A stretch of 64,000 bases of DNA from Siphonodentalium dalli. Its lineage: Eukaryota; Mollusca; Scaphopoda; Gadilida; Siphonodentaliidae. The stretch lies in the NCBI GenBank assembly GCA_032622095.1, contig CP136067.1, positions 129,291,990-129,355,989 of the forward strand, read 5' to 3'. Below, in pieces: positions 1-10,675 of this stretch (position 1 is its first letter; the number at the start of each line of letters is the position of its first letter). The translations under genes were made by a program, and so were the position numbers. Below the pieces are notes generated by a model that saw nothing but the letters and a program-made list of their open reading frames with translations, had not been told where the DNA came from and did not search any database.

Positions 1-571
1 TTGCTGGTGTGTCTGATTTTTCATAGAAGAGAGGGAGCAGTGCACATATTGATGTTAGCTCTGATGTTGGCTGTTGTTGAGTGGCGTGATAAGCAGACCA
101 TGTAAGTGAACTCGTCTTGCACAGTTCCACATCACTGATATGTTGAAGACTATGTTTTATCCAGTCATATTTTTCACGTTTTGCTTCTGCCAGGTCAAGC
201 TTCACAGGTTCACTATTACTCTCTGGTACATGACCACCAGTAGACTTCAACGAAACTGCAGGAACATAAGCATAATGGTCTGGAAGCGAGTGAGTATGCG
301 CCCTTGATGGCGGTAATGTGGCAGGTTCCCTGATGACACCGGGTTGCCTCATGCTTGGGAATTGAAATGTACTAATGCCAGTGCCATGAAAAGATGTCGT
401 GGCTGTTGTTGCACTTGGATTGTGATCGTGATTGTCAAGAGCGCCCACAGTAAAGAGTCCTTTTCGCAGAATAGTTGGTTGAACAGTGACAACATGTGTA
501 TTTTCTGTTATATTGGCCGCCATCTTGGAAATGGGTGACCCGAGCAACATGCCATGACCTGAATTGACACC
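1..571 (-). CDS. Partial ORF of an uncharacterised metazoan protein family, runs off the left edge
   Basis: On the minus strand the frame is free of stops from 571 (just after a TGA at 574-572) to base 1, about 190 codons, which is long for DNA this AT-rich. The first in-frame ATG after two upstream candidates that gives a clean reading is at 523-521. Counting from it, residues 21-57 (about 463-353) hold a dense block with the pieces KGLFTVGALDNHDHNPS, ATTATTSFHGTGIS and FQFPS, followed by a Pro/Ser/His-rich stretch with LPDHYAYVPAVSLKS and then EAKREKYDWIKHSL. I recognise the FTVGA-DN-DHNPS-TT-SFHGTGIS pattern from large uncharacterised invertebrate and fish proteins, often multicopy. The function is unknown and I assign none. 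The upstream part overlaps a CATCTTGG repeat block, so the true exon may start at a 3' splice site near 505 (…ataacag). It could be a host exon or a gene carried by a mobile element. No stop is visible because the window ends. Confidence 0.6.
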
Positions 572-740
572 TCATTTGTTCATTTCCGATTTTTACAGCC
601 AAATATATGACATTTCCTTTTTTTCTGGCGGCCATCTTGGATTTTGGCCGCCATCTTGGAAAATCGGAACCGATCAAGTGGGTTCCACGGATAAAATCAA
701 TAGATAGGTCGAAAAGAAACTCCATGCCAAATTTGGTACT
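505..740. repeat. Dispersed block with three 'gccgccatcttgga' motifs
   Basis: The motif ggcsgccatcttgga occurs at about 515-528, 627-640 and 645-659, followed by a short tract (aatcggaaccgatcaagtgg) up to about 740. The overlapping minus-strand frame 725-435 is a product of this block. I take it as an old dispersed repeat next to, or part of, an intron upstream of the left-edge ORF. Confidence 0.45.
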
Positions 741-1006
741 TTTGTCCGGCCGGTAATGTTAATCCTGAAAATTGTTGCTAAGCCACCTGACTATTAGTAA
801 TTCAACGTTATCGAACTGAGTCACAGTGTCATTGTTGATTTTATTTTCACCCAACATCCATTACCCCGCAGGGAGCCCCACACATCTATAGAAGCATATA
901 GAAGAGTGTCGTCTGCTCATGTTTGTCTGGGGCTCTGTATGGGTGAAATTATAAAATTGTTAAAGAATACAAGAAAAAATTATTAAAATTGTAAAAAATT
1001 GTTAGG

Positions 1007-1073
1007 CCAATGCATTCTCTTATATATGCGAGGCGACCTATGGTCGACTCGCATATATAAGAGAATGCATTGG
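1007..1073. repeat. 67-bp hairpin of the TTAA foldback family (copy 1)
   Basis: Two perfect 26-base arms (ccaatgcattctc… and …gagaatgcattgg) flank a 15-base centre, gcgacctatggtcga, that is itself nearly a dyad. The left flank (attgtta, taaagaat-acaag) and right flank (tacaggg) match the inner and outer flanks of the complete foldback elements at 30163-30554 and 57522-57922. This is therefore one arm of a decayed element. The block at 870-930 (ggagcccc… gtgtcgtctgctca) also recurs at 9395-9470 and 40010-40080. Confidence 0.85.
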
Positions 1074-1158
1074 TACAGGGTAAAAAAAATCCCGACTTAC
1101 GACTGGATTTGATATGGCCGGTCATAGATGTTGTCAACAACATGTCCAACAAACCTAG

Positions 1159-1330
1159 TTTTGTTTTGTTTAAACATATTTTATTAGAATATTAATATAC
1201 CGAGATTAGGGGATTGGTGGACAAGTGCTTGATACTTAGATGGACCTCCGCCGCCCACAATACAGAATAAGTATAACAACAAATACAAATAGTATTTTTA
1301 ACGGGATAGGTTTGGCATGACGGGTGCATG
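1159..1330 (-). mobile_element. 3' end of a poly(A) retroelement
   Basis: On the minus strand the sequence ends …acttgtccaccaatcccc… aataaaatatgtttaaac followed by an A-rich tail (the gttttgttttg at 1157-1168). The same end occurs at 47425-47520 with a longer poly(A), and as a head-to-head inverted pair at 51462-51596. The AATAAA and terminal A tract fit a SINE or LINE 3' end. The 5' part and family cannot be placed. Confidence 0.5.
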
Positions 1331-1389
1331 TATACAATAGTAATTGAATATGAATAACTATACTATTAGGTATTACTGGTGTGCGCTAG

Positions 1390-1430
1390 TGTGGTGGTGG
1401 TGGTGGTGGTGGTGATGATGGGGGGGGGGG
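1390..1430. repeat. GGT microsatellite with a G run
   Basis: About eight GGT units at 1391-1413, then gatgatg and a 10-base G tract ending at 1430. The stretch 1430-1690 otherwise shows only AT-rich simple sequence (tatatataaatatatatac near 1590-1615). Confidence 0.8.
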
Positions 1431-1689
1431 TAGGTGGGATGCAAGTTCACTATATAGATCATATGGTTCGCTAAGGGGTGCTCATGGTGGTGTAAATGTG
1501 TTAGGGTGGTCTATATAGCCGACAGGGGTGTTTGTGCGTGAATGTTATACTTAATGGTTTATATAATGACTGTATATTCAATCAGTACATATATATAAAT
1601 ATATATACATAGATGTATATACATATTTATTATATGATCCTACCCTTATTCAATTCACTAAACCCATTATATAAATTGTGATATTGAAC

Positions 1690-2200
1690 GTTCGTTTAAT
1701 AACAGGAAATAGTGCCAGGTGACCTTTGACTTCCGGTTTGTCGTCTGTTTACATTCCGTACGCTACGTCTCAAAATACTGTGGCTTCCAATATTTTTCCA
1801 ACAAACTCTAATTGATGAAGTGTTTGAAGAGTTATGTCATTAGATATAACCATCAAATACTCCAATGAGTCTTTATTTATCTGGGACTATTTCTTTACGC
1901 GGACAAACAACGCATAGTTGCGTGAAACGTCACCGCATGCCTTATAGAATCCGATGTTAGTTTCGCGTCCCATTTGTTGATTTAAGTTTGTTTTATCAGG
2001 TTTTGGATCATGTAATAAATATAATCTACAACTCGTCCACAGTTTATAGCGGAATTGACAAAACTCGTCCAGAAAATTAGGTATGGACCTCGCCAAAGGC
2101 TCGGTCCAGACCTAATTTACTGGACATGTTTTGTAAATTCCACTATGAACTGGGGACGAGTTGTAGATCCTCTCTATATACATACTATACATATATACGC
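1690..2200 (+). repeat. Dispersed repeat ending in a 150-bp palindrome
   Basis: The block starting with ccaggtgacctttgacttcc, continuing through cattccgtacgctacgtctc, matches 52350-52740 in the same order and 52330-51930 in reverse. It ends in a palindrome at about 2027-2177 whose arms read caactcgtcc…agtttatagcgga…caaaactcgtcc and the reverse complement, around the centre cctcgccaaaggctcggtcc. Three copies share both body and palindrome, so this is one dispersed element and not chance structure. Confidence 0.75.
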
Positions 2201-2878
2201 ACATATATACATATATAATAAATTTAGTTTATTGATTAATCACGAGAATCTTCCAGACGATTTAATTAATTTTAAGGTCGCACCAAGGAAAACGAAATTA
2301 TCGTTGTCATTGAGACTGATGTCACCAATCAAAAGAGCTTTGTGTGAATATAAACTAGTATAGTAGCCATTATTAGCCCAGATAGTTATTCCGCGAATAC
2401 TTTCAAGTTAATGATAATCTTCATCTCGGAAGCACTGGCTCATACTAAAAATCGTTAATTTAACCAAGGGGTGTTCCCAGACCAATTAAAATGGGCAAAG
2501 GTGTCACTTTTCAAGTCTTGTGACAAAACACTAGTATAGGCCAACACGCTTATTGCCTAATTTATCTAAAGCATTTGAAAAACTTACATGCCATAGATTA
2601 ATCGACCACTAAGAACGCAAAGATATATTTACCAATACAATATGGTTCCGGAAAAAACAGATCCACAACTCAGCCAATATTGAGATTATTAAACCATTTA
2701 GGGTTAGACAATGATATGAAAACAAAAGACGGCACAATGGCAATATTTTTCGATTTTTCCAAAGCATTCTATACAACAGATCATACAATTCTCTTAAAAC
2801 AACTGGTACATTACGGAATCCGAGGTGTTGCCAATGATATCTTCAAAAGTTATACAGAGAATAGAAGGCTATATAGAG

Positions 2879-3019
2879 GATCTCACATGAGTTTCTATTT
2901 TATACGGAATTTATCAACCGAGTTCACTAAATTCGATTTGAGCCGAGGTTTACCGAGGCTCAAATAGAATTTAGTGGACGAGGTTGATAAATTACGTATA
3001 AAATAGAACGAGTGTGAGA
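2879..3019. repeat. 140-bp palindrome inserted in the LINE
   Basis: The arms begin gatctcacatgagtttctat and end ctattttata…gtgtgagatac in reverse complement, with the centre gagccgaggtttaccgaggctc. It has the same architecture as the palindromes at 2027-2177, 51928-52031 and 52592-52737 (a cgagg/cctcg centre and a ttgataaatt or ttgtaaattc step), but a diverged sequence. It interrupts the reverse-transcriptase coding order. Confidence 0.75.
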
Positions 3020-3239
3020 TACTTTTTATCACATGATCAAATAAACGCGAAGCAATGCGAAATATCCATCGAAAACAACGATAAAAACCGCAGCGATCGC
3101 AAGTCATTTGAAGAACGATGTGACGTCATCGCACGCGCTGATATTAAACGTGTCTCTTATCGATAATTATGAAACTGCTTTTATGGGCAAATTATGTGAT
3201 AAATGTATATATTCTATGAAGGATATACATCGGATTATT

Positions 3240-3480
3240 GTAGAATATTTACATAGCCCGTCTGATTTACGCTAAATCCTGTTCGGTGAATGGTCAACTA
3301 TTAACTGGGTCACCCGTTTCATACCCCAATAACACACATACTGTAACACGAACACGACGTCACAAAACGGTCGGCAGAATAATTGGGCGTGCTTTGCAAA
3401 GTTCAGCGTCTGGAGCCATATATTAATATCGACCACGTTATCGTTGCTAAGTGCTTGGAAATATTATTTATGGAACGAAT
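3240..3480. repeat. Dispersed repeat, copy 1 (other copies near 5865 and 20835)
   Basis: Shared landmarks are acgctaaatcctgttcggtg, tttcataccccaataacaca, gtaacacgaacacgacgtca and aattgggcgt. The copies at 5865-6110 and 20835-21010 hold these in the same order and orientation. No clear Pol III A/B boxes or poly(A) tail were seen, so I do not call it a SINE. Confidence 0.7.
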
Positions 3481-3562
3481 CATCAAAAAGCTATATAAAT
3501 ATAAGTTTTCGTTATGAGCACATTTAGCGAGAACCACTTCGCGGTTCCAACAATGTACCCCA

Positions 3563-3710
3563 ACGACCACAGCGCCGTATATCTCAATCACAAACATTAC
3601 AATCCACTCAACGACCACAGCGCCGTATATCTCAATCACAAACATTACAAACCACTCAAGGACCACAGCGCCGTATACCTCAATCACAAACATTACAAAC
3701 CACTCAAGGA
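3563..3710 (+). repeat. 48-bp tandem triplication inside the LINE
   Basis: Three units starting at 3563, 3611 and 3659 (…gaccacagcgccgtatatct…), each 48 bp and nearly identical. 48 is a multiple of three, so plus-strand frames stay open through it (16-residue repeat with DHSAVYLNHKHY), which explains the short ORFs there on both strands. It is a local expansion of retrotransposon sequence and does not mark a protein gene. Confidence 0.9.
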
Positions 3711-4106
3711 TATTTACTTGGACCAATTGCATTTTTGATCTATGTATAAACGACACGCCAAGGTCTACCTCATTAAACGTTATATATATACTCTGCAGAT
3801 GACACAACGTTATATATATAATATTAAACATATAAACAACGTATTTGAGAGAGCGAACATGGAGCTGAAATCAATAGAAAAATGGGGCACAGACCGCACA
3901 GTATACAAGCTAATATTAAATGCTGGTAAAACTAAATATATGGTATCCAATCCAATGAATTCTAAAAAATCGCAAGACAAAACAATAAGTGTAAACGGAA
4001 ATCCCTTTGACCGAGCAAGAAGTACAACTCAATACATCTTAAAATTCGAAAATCTTGATACAGCATGAATAGGGTTAACATATTCTTACCCAGATCATCC
4101 TTGAAA

Positions 4107-4250
4107 CAAATATACGTAACACCTCTAATGGCGGGTTTATACGTAACACCTCTAATGGCGGGTTTATACGTAACACCTATAATGGCGGGTTTATACGTAA
4201 CACCTCTATAATGGCGGGTTTATACGTAACACCTCTAATGGCGGGTTTTT
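4107..4250 (+). repeat. 26-28-bp tandem repeat, about five units
   Basis: Units of the form tatacgtaacacctctaatg + gcgggttta are repeated head to tail, with one unit carrying an extra 'ta'. The array lies between the LINE end and the TIR-element relic that starts at 4278. Confidence 0.9.
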
Positions 4251-4277
4251 GCCTACACGAAGCCCGCCGTAACCCTG

Positions 4278-4675
4278 GATCATGCCATGAAACTCTTCTC
4301 TCGCTAACGCCTGCAGCGATCATATTCCACCAGCAGAAAACCTGGGAACTTTTTTATGTTTTGACAGGCATCCTTACAAAGTCGAAAACATAACGCGGGG
4401 AATATATTTCTTAGTTATTATCTGTTCCTTAATATTGTAATTCATTGTAGGTGAAAGTCCCAACTCGAAATTTCATGACTCTGTGAGAGATTTGCTTTGC
4501 GGCGCTTATAATTATGGAATTTCCCCTGGGTAATTAAATCAAGGTTTATTGTTATATCGGCTCACAAAAGTCAGATAAATGCATGCGATTTCGAGTTTGA
4601 ACCTTCACCTACAGTGAAGTACATTATTAAGTAACAAATATTAACTAAGAAATATATTCCCGGCGTATGTGCTAC
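4278..4675. mobile_element. Relic of the 'gatcatgccatgaa' TIR element
   Basis: It aligns along its length with the element at 15040-15552: gatcatgccatgaa at the left end, acctgggaacttttttatgt, gaatatatttcttag, then the middle block gtgaaagtcccaactcgaaa and aattatggaatttc, and the return arm aagaaatatattccc near 4650. The outermost right arm is missing. The 61-codon ORF at 4211-4393 lies within it and has no family resemblance. Confidence 0.7.
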
Positions 4676-4932
4676 AAACACACGAAAACCACGAGTTAAA
4701 ACAGACAGACACTCAGACATTTAGCTATAGGTATTGTATATATAAATATATGGAGAGTGATAATCAGAAGGAATGTTGTTCGATATATCTACTTGTCATA
4801 TACTCTGTTTGTTAGAGGGTATTCTTGGGGTATTGAACTTGTCTCCTAGTTGGACATAGGCAAACAATTGCCATTCTGGATCTTCTCACCAAAATACTGC
4901 TACATATAGGTGAAGTACACTAATGGTCTAAG

Positions 4933-5104
4933 TAATCGACTCCTTAACCACAGCATAATTATGGGTAACTTTTCAGGATTTAGTCGGAAATATGGCTTGT
5001 TGCCATTCATAGGAAAGCTATCGTCGAGATCTTTCCGATGAATGGCAACAAGCCATATTTCCTGAAAAGTTACTCATAATTCTTCTGTGGTTAAGGAGTC
5101 GATT
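4933..5104. repeat. Long hairpin, about 170 bp
   Basis: The left arm taatcgactccttaaccaca…gggtaacttttcagga… and the right arm …tcctgaaaagttactcataa…tgtggttaaggagtcgatta pair over most of their length, including the inner gaatggcaacaagccatatt. A second copy sits at 33086-33250. No ORF is present, so it is a short inverted-repeat element. Confidence 0.85.
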
Positions 5105-5114
5105 ACTTAGAGCA

Positions 5115-5860
5115 TTACTGTATATAGCTAAATATTCAAGAAATAACTCTTGCTTAGATTAAGGTTATGCAGATATGCCAGGACATATCTTAGACAAGCT
5201 ATAACGCCTTATGGTAAATTTATCATTAAATATTTCGGTTATAACTCATAACCATAATAGAAAAAAGTGTTATTTCTCATAAATTAATCCGCCATTTTGC
5301 AGGAGAACCATCACAAGTAGAAGTTAGAAGTAAACCAAGTGGAACACTCTCAGAAGAAAACCACACATAAAGTTGAAACAGACACGCTGTCACTAAGACA
5401 TCAATTTATCGATTGGTCAATTGGCGTCATCGATTCGTCACTCATTTTCAGGACAATTACCATAAAACGTTCACAATAATTTACTTACTGTCAGTATCCT
5501 CTGTAGAAAAAACAAATTGTGTTAATATAAATATTGTTCACCTGAGCACATGTTTACCTCGGAGATAGGCAACTTGAAATTGGAGACTGCTAATTTGGGC
5601 ATTTTCAGTTTTCTTTAAAAAAATATATATCTATTTGATATTTTTAGCCAGATATATGGAACATATTAGTGACGGTTATTTCGATTTGTCTATACATTGA
5701 CGTGTATCCAGTATTTCCCTTAAATTGCGTATAATATATATTCCTTAAGAATAAATTGCATTAGCACATCTTCATCCGCCAGGGGTCAGCACTATACCAC
5801 TTCTGGGCGTGCAATGTTCAAGGCGGTGACATTTTAAGTACTTTATAATCGAAAATAGTT
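5115..5860. other. No recognised feature
   Basis: AT-rich non-coding sequence. I see no long ORF, no tandem repeat and no match to other parts of the window. Confidence 0.5.
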
Positions 5861-5864
5861 AAAA

Positions 5865-6110
5865 AGCCAGTATGTGTTACGCTAAATCCTGTTCGGTGAT
5901 TGGTCAACTGCCAATTGGGTCACCCGTTTCATACCCCAATAACACACAGACCGTAACACGAACACGACGTCACAAATTTTTGACATAATATGACATAATA
6001 ACTAAAAGCGGCCAGCAGACTAATTGGGCGTACTTTTTCAAAGTTCAGCCGAATTACATCTGATTTATATCGATCACGTGATCGTATCTAAGTGCTTAGA
6101 AATCTTATAT
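5865..6110. repeat. Dispersed repeat, copy 2
   Basis: Same landmarks and order as 3240-3480, with an insertion containing a duplicated 'gacataata' near 5985. Confidence 0.7.
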
Positions 6111-6275
6111 TGGGCTGACATTATGTGCAGCATGACCTAGTCTCAAATTCTCGGACGATATCGTGAAAATAAATAAGAATACACTCAGCGTTTTGGTGAG
6201 AATAAATTATCAAAAAGCTGAGTACATAATACATGCATGAGCGCATGTGCTTTATTATTATTGGATTATTATTAA

Positions 6276-7685
6276 AGGTACTCAATCCGATCAGAGGGTC
6301 CCCATATCATCAAGACGCAACAACAACAACATTTCTTCAAAATACGCTTTAGTTATCAGAATCGATTAATTGCAACAAAATAATGCTAACCACTGTCAAC
6401 TATGCCCATGGTAACAAGTTTCTAAAAACGTATTTTTTATCAACATTTTGTTCAACGAAATATGGCCGTATTATCACTTGTTTTTAGAGTTATCCATCTT
6501 CATCCGCAATTTTGACCGACACCATCCTTTTGACGGCGTGTTTCTGGGCCACAACAATTGAAACTAGAATGCACTCAGAGAGATGACAACGTGCGCAAAA
6601 ATGTACTAAACAATAATTTAAAAAATAATTTTACTGTATTTTACTTAATTTATTTAATTTAATTTAATGTTAGCAAAAAAAGACAATTACCATTTCTCAA
6701 TTCATCACAGATAAAAGGCAAATTACTATATTAATCATTTAAGTAATTAAAACAATGCCATGTTGCCGAAAGGATGAGACTTTAATATCGATTACATTTC
6801 TTTCAGCGGCATATTTTCATTTTCATTTTCCGATAGTCAAAGTTGATCAAAGGAGCAATTATAAGAAATAATTAATAATATTTGTGTAAATATTGATAGC
6901 AGCCAATATGCAACAATAAATATCAATAATTAATCAATAACGATCATTTTATGTAATAATAAACTCTTCAAACGGTGATTGTGTCAACAAATGCGTTTTG
7001 TTTTGTGTTACGTCATTCGTCGTATTTGACCCGGAACTCGGCTGAATGTTAGGCTATTCAGCATATTGCGTCGAATTACGAAATCGCGTTTTGAATGTCT
7101 CTCTTTTCCCGCACGATAAAAAGAGGTCTTCGAATGATAGAACTTCCCAATTATAAGTAAAAATACCCAAAATGATGGAGTCTATGTAGGTCCCGAAGTG
7201 GTCTATAGACTCTTTGATGTAGAGTTCTGATGGAGAAAATGTAGGTCGATCTATTTTTGTCATAACTCTGACGTATATTGACCTGGGGGAAAAAATCGAA
7301 ATCGAGGCTCACTACGAGCATGCCAGTTTTAAATATAGAAACAGGGAATCCCGACAAATGGCGATATCGGCGACAAACAAATAATCGAAAACAACACATA
7401 AAATAAACATAGCAAAAACGCGGCACAGTAAAACTGTCAGAACGCCACGAGGTTTTACGTCGTTTTTGGTGACGTCATGGAGTGAAACGGAGTAGGGTGA
7501 CACCAAGGTACGAATCTGTCTGATCGCTATACTGTTGCGCGAGCGCACGTAATAACAAACTTCGAAAACCGATATCTGATCACTCTGAGCTTTGATGGGC
7601 ATGTTCCTCGACTCGAATCAAATATTTTTTACCCCCGAAGCCAGAGAAATCGTAATTTAGGGGTGTTTAATCGGATTGAGTACCT
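6276..7685. mobile_element. TTAA-flanked TIR element, long form (1.41 kb)
   Basis: TTAA at 6272-6275 and at 7686-7689 flanks termini that are inverted repeats: aggtactcaatccgatcag at the left and its relative (cggattgagtacct) at the right. The outer 250 and 130 bp match the 455-bp copies at 22175-22630 and 61541-61994, including the caacaacaacaacatttct stretch and ttatccatcttcatccgc. About 1 kb in the middle (roughly 6545-7560) is absent from the short copies, so it is a nested insertion or the remaining core of a longer parent. The short minus-strand ORFs at 7054-7602 lie in that middle and resemble no transposase I know. Confidence 0.8.
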
Positions 7686-7689
7686 TTAA

Positions 7690-7920
7690 TATTGGTCTGT
7701 CAGTTAAATAAAACGGATCATGGTTATTCACAATTGTTTATTCATGCACATGTCCCGTTGTCCAATGGTTAATTGTGGATTCGGTCGTGTGTGAACACAG
7801 ATGAGTCCGGTGTTTTCTAACTTTTATGTTCACGAAAGTATTCTGCCGATAAGAACAATAGGTCGGTTCACAGAGGTGTTGATGGTTTCAAGGTTTAAGC
7901 GAGAGTGAATAATTAACTAT
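7690..7920. other. No recognised feature
   Basis: A short interval between the TTAA element and a LINE tail. I see no ORF or repeat here. Confidence 0.4.
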
Positions 7921-7924
7921 CTTA

Positions 7925-8012
7925 TGTACTCTCGATTCAGATTCAGATTTCATTTATTTATCAATCTTTCTTTGCATTTTACATACCAGGCGATCCAATT
8001 ATAAACAGTGTA
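7925..8012 (-). mobile_element. 3' tail of a LINE
   Basis: On the minus strand the tract …aattggatcgcctggtatgt… gataaataaatgaaat ends in a hexamer repeat (ctgaatctgaatcg). Short-unit microsatellite 3' tails without poly(A) are typical of several LINE clades. Similar tails lie at 50735-50830 and 50925-51010 (minus) and at 58190-58352 (plus). Confidence 0.5.
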
Positions 8013-8014
8013 CA

Positions 8015-8395
8015 TAATACATAACAAGAAAACCATAGTCAGAAATGGTAACGCGCTCAAAATCATATATTATATACCCATGATTGTAATTATAGAACAT
8101 AAAATATATTGGTTTCACGAATCACCAACTCATAGAATTAATCGCCTTGCACTTATTGGCATCCGAATAACAATTGAAATTGAAATTCGCAACTACACCT
8201 TTTACCGGACTCAGCTTCCGGGTCGCAGTTCGACTTTTAATCCGTCAAAAAATTCCCATTCTATAATAAATAAAACGCCCATGCGCCCACTGTATACCAA
8301 GAAACAGCGAAACATTATACACGCGGAGCGCGAAATAAACAAGGGTTTATGTATGTGAATTGACATAGTCATATACATAGACAAGACACACAATA
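8015..8395. repeat. Dispersed repeat shared with 55540-55865 and 36285-36400
   Basis: Landmarks acaagaaaaccatagtcaga, tatattggtttcacgaat, cgccttgcact, aattgaaattgaaattc, ttttaatccgtcaaaaaatt and aaaacgcccatgcgcccact recur in reverse order and orientation at 55540-55865. The first third recurs at 36285-36400. The plus-strand ORF at 8008-8358 is a chance frame in the repeat. Confidence 0.8.
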
Positions 8396-8399
8396 AAGG

Positions 8400-9360
8400 T
8401 TGCAGTTATATTAGTGTACTACGTGTGCATGGGATATAGACTGAGGGTAGCTAAAGCTGCTTTCACATACATGCGTTTAACGCATGCGTTAAGTTACGCA
8501 CGGCGCGTATACCTTTCACATAAGTGCGCCAAACTATCCCTTAACTTCCCGTTTAACGCAAGCGTTTGACACTCATGCAATACATTTAGCTTCATTTGAT
8601 TGTTCAAAATGATTTCATCGAAAAATGTAACCTTGTTTGTAGAGTCAATATCCCAAGCTGCTGTGGGTCAAGAATACTTGGTCTACATATATAGTAGAAT
8701 AATCTTGTCTAATATGAAAAAGACACTTTACAACGGCATCAACTGTAACATGGTTGAGTAGCCTAGTGCAGTTCCATGGTACCATGGTAAATACCACTTT
8801 ACCATGGTAGTATCAACTGTAACATAGTATAGTACCATAGTAGATAAATTTTAGTAAAGTCGTCCGCTAAAATTAGCGGACGTCTTTTTACGCAGTTATG
8901 TGAATGGTCCAGTGCTGATACTGCTGTTTGAAACAATGCGTCCTGCAGTTGGTGTTTTTATACTTGGAATACATGTAGCACTATGGTTACGTAAATATAA
9001 TTAAATCTAATTAAAATTGAACTAACATGCTCACTATTTGCTTTAGTTGTCATGCCATGCAAAGAGGATATCGGAACTGATAACGAACGGACGGTTACAC
9101 TAACAGACCGGTTCCCTGGACTGGCAGACACAAACCATTATAAAGAGTCGATTGGAAACCGGAATCATGCGGAATGGGATATCGGTTATTTATACGGGTC
9201 AACAAAAATATTTAGACAGTAGAACGGCTGACTAATCTCTCATTGATATGAGGATGTTTAAATCGTTACAAAATTATAAGGCATGAATGTGCACATAATA
9301 ATAATAGTTGAATATGTTTGTTATGTCACACAATGTCATTTGTATCATAATGTCTCGAAC
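8400..9360. other. Non-coding, small dyads only
   Basis: Holds a small perfect hairpin, cgtccgct/agcggacg, at 8861-8883, and a cluster of 'taccatggta' dyads at 8775-8815. I see no gene. Confidence 0.5.
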
Positions 9361-9368
9361 TCTGTTAA

Positions 9369-10113
9369 CCCTTCCATGACTGGAGCTTCCTGTAGGGAGC
9401 CCCATACAAGCGGCAGCTTGTATTCCTGAGTGTCGTCTGCTCAAGTCTGTGAGGAGCTCCATAAGGGTAGTGTAACCCTTCCATGACTGGAGCTTCCTGA
9501 ATTTTCCCAAAACCCTGTGCCAATGCATTCTCTTATATATGCAAGTCGACCATAGGTCGCCTCGCATATATAGGAGAATGCATTGGCCTAACAATTTTTT
9601 ATCATTTGTTATCACATTTTCTTACATTCTTTAACAATTTTATCATTTTTATCATTTTTTCTTACATTCTTTAACAATTTTTTTTATCATTTTTTCTTAG
9701 ATTCTATAACAATTTTTAATTTGTTCTTGCATTCTTTAATAATTTTATCATTTTTTCATTTTTGTCTTAAAAAAATAATATAAAATTTGTTAGGCCAATG
9801 CATTCTCTTATATATGCGAGGCGACCTATGGTCGACTCGCATATATAAGAGAATGCATTGGCACAGGGTTTTCGCAAAAATTCAGGAAGCTCCCGTTATG
9901 CTATTACCCTGTGCTAATTTATTCTCTTATATATGCGAGTCTCCCATGCATATACGGAGCATCGCATATATAAGAAAACATTGGCCTAACAATATTTATC
10001 TGGATAATGTAAGCCAATGCATTCTCTTATATATGCGAGGCTCCCTATCGGAAACTGGCACATGTTTTTAATGCTGCACCAGCTCAGTTCTCGTCATTAA
10101 CGTCATGGCAGGG
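9369..10113. mobile_element. TTAA foldback element cluster with four 67-bp hairpins
   Basis: TTAA at 9365-9368 is followed by cccttccatgactggagctt; the far end is catggcagggTTAA at 10114-10117. Inside are hairpins at 9520-9586, 9795-9861, 9914-9984 and a half hairpin at 10014-10058. The first pair keeps the family's standard arrangement: …aaaaccctgtg-hairpin-gcctaacaattt… T/A-rich spacer …aaatttgttagg-hairpin-cacagggttttcgc. The second pair is a more diverged copy. The 94- and 113-codon ORFs here run through the hairpins. Confidence 0.8.
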
Positions 10114-10199
10114 TTAAGAAAGAGATTATAAAGTTGTTAGTTGTTGGTCGGAGTTGGTGATAAAATGTAGACTATAGTTAACACAGTGATGTGGTCATC

Positions 10200-10365
10200 A
10201 TAAACAGTAGAAATAGATGTTATTACATATTCTGATTTATTCTTCAAATATAAGTTTTAGATTCGATAAAGTATCAGTTGTTGGTCGGATATGGTGATGA
10301 TATATAGATTCGATCACAGACGATATAGTCGAGTTCATATTAACATTTCGATGCTGTCACATCCA
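10200..10365. repeat. Direct repeat, first copy (second at 11025-11175)
   Basis: Shared text includes gaaatagatgttatta, tattcttcaaatataagtt, agttgttggtcggatatggt and acgatatagyc up to ttaacatttcga. The copies lie about 820 bp apart in the same orientation, each followed by a T/A-rich spacer and foldback hairpins. A local duplication that included hairpins would explain both. Confidence 0.75.
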
Positions 10366-10415
10366 TTTTTCTCATTTAAAAAAAATTGTCTTACATTTTT
10401 TAACAATTATTAAAA

Positions 10416-10469
10416 AAATATATGCGAGGCTCCCTATGGTCGACTCACATATATAAGAGAATGCATTGG
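10416..10469. repeat. Truncated foldback hairpin
   Basis: The left arm is lost beyond tatatatgcgagg; the right arm (atataagagaatgcattgg) is intact and is followed by the usual cacaaggttttcgc and aggaagctccc. Confidence 0.75.
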
Positions 10470-10602
10470 CACAAGGTTTTCGCAAAAAATCAGGAAGCTC
10501 CCTTCATGAAAGGGTTGTTACCAAATGTCTCACTTTGGATTGCTGTAAACCAGAATCATGAGGTGATGTCAGGCAAACAAGGTAAAGGTAAACAGTTTTA
10601 GG

Positions 10603-10675
10603 CCAATGTATTCTCTTATATAGGCGAGGCGCTCTATGTGAGACTCGCATATACATATATAAGAGATTGCATTGG
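10603..10675. repeat. Foldback hairpin copy
   Basis: Arms ccaatgtattctc and gagattgcattgg with a diverged centre (gctctatgtgaga) and a short 'atacat' insertion in the right arm. The right flank gcacagggttttc is retained. Confidence 0.8.

Larger units (their letters stand above)
2440..4078 (+). mobile_element. Decayed LINE reverse transcriptase (non-LTR retrotransposon), plus strand
   Basis: Reverse-transcriptase motifs appear in order, with frameshifts and stops: GVFPDQLKWAKV near 2470, LLPNLSKAFEKL near 2550, then FFDFSKAFYTTDHTILLKQL at 2745-2800 (the usual D-SKAFDT-DH block, here Y for D), HYGIRGVANDIFKSY near 2810-2855, a break, then GYLLGPIAFLIYV near 3710-3745 (normally GVPQGSILGPLLFLIY), SADDTT near 3795 (catalytic YADD, first residue changed) and LILNAGKTKYMVSNP near 3910-3955. 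The break between the second and third blocks (about 2880-3560) holds a palindrome, a dispersed repeat and a 48-bp triplication. The order and motifs fit jockey/CR1-like LINEs; the exact clade is not clear. It is dead. Confidence 0.85.

Noticed and set aside
3403-3831. 142-codon minus-strand ORF with a 16-residue repeat
   Set aside because: It is antisense to the LINE and owes its length to a 48-bp triplication.
8861-8883. Perfect small hairpin as a bacterial-type terminator
   Set aside because: The setting is eukaryotic, no gene ends here, and the hairpin has no adjacent transcription unit.
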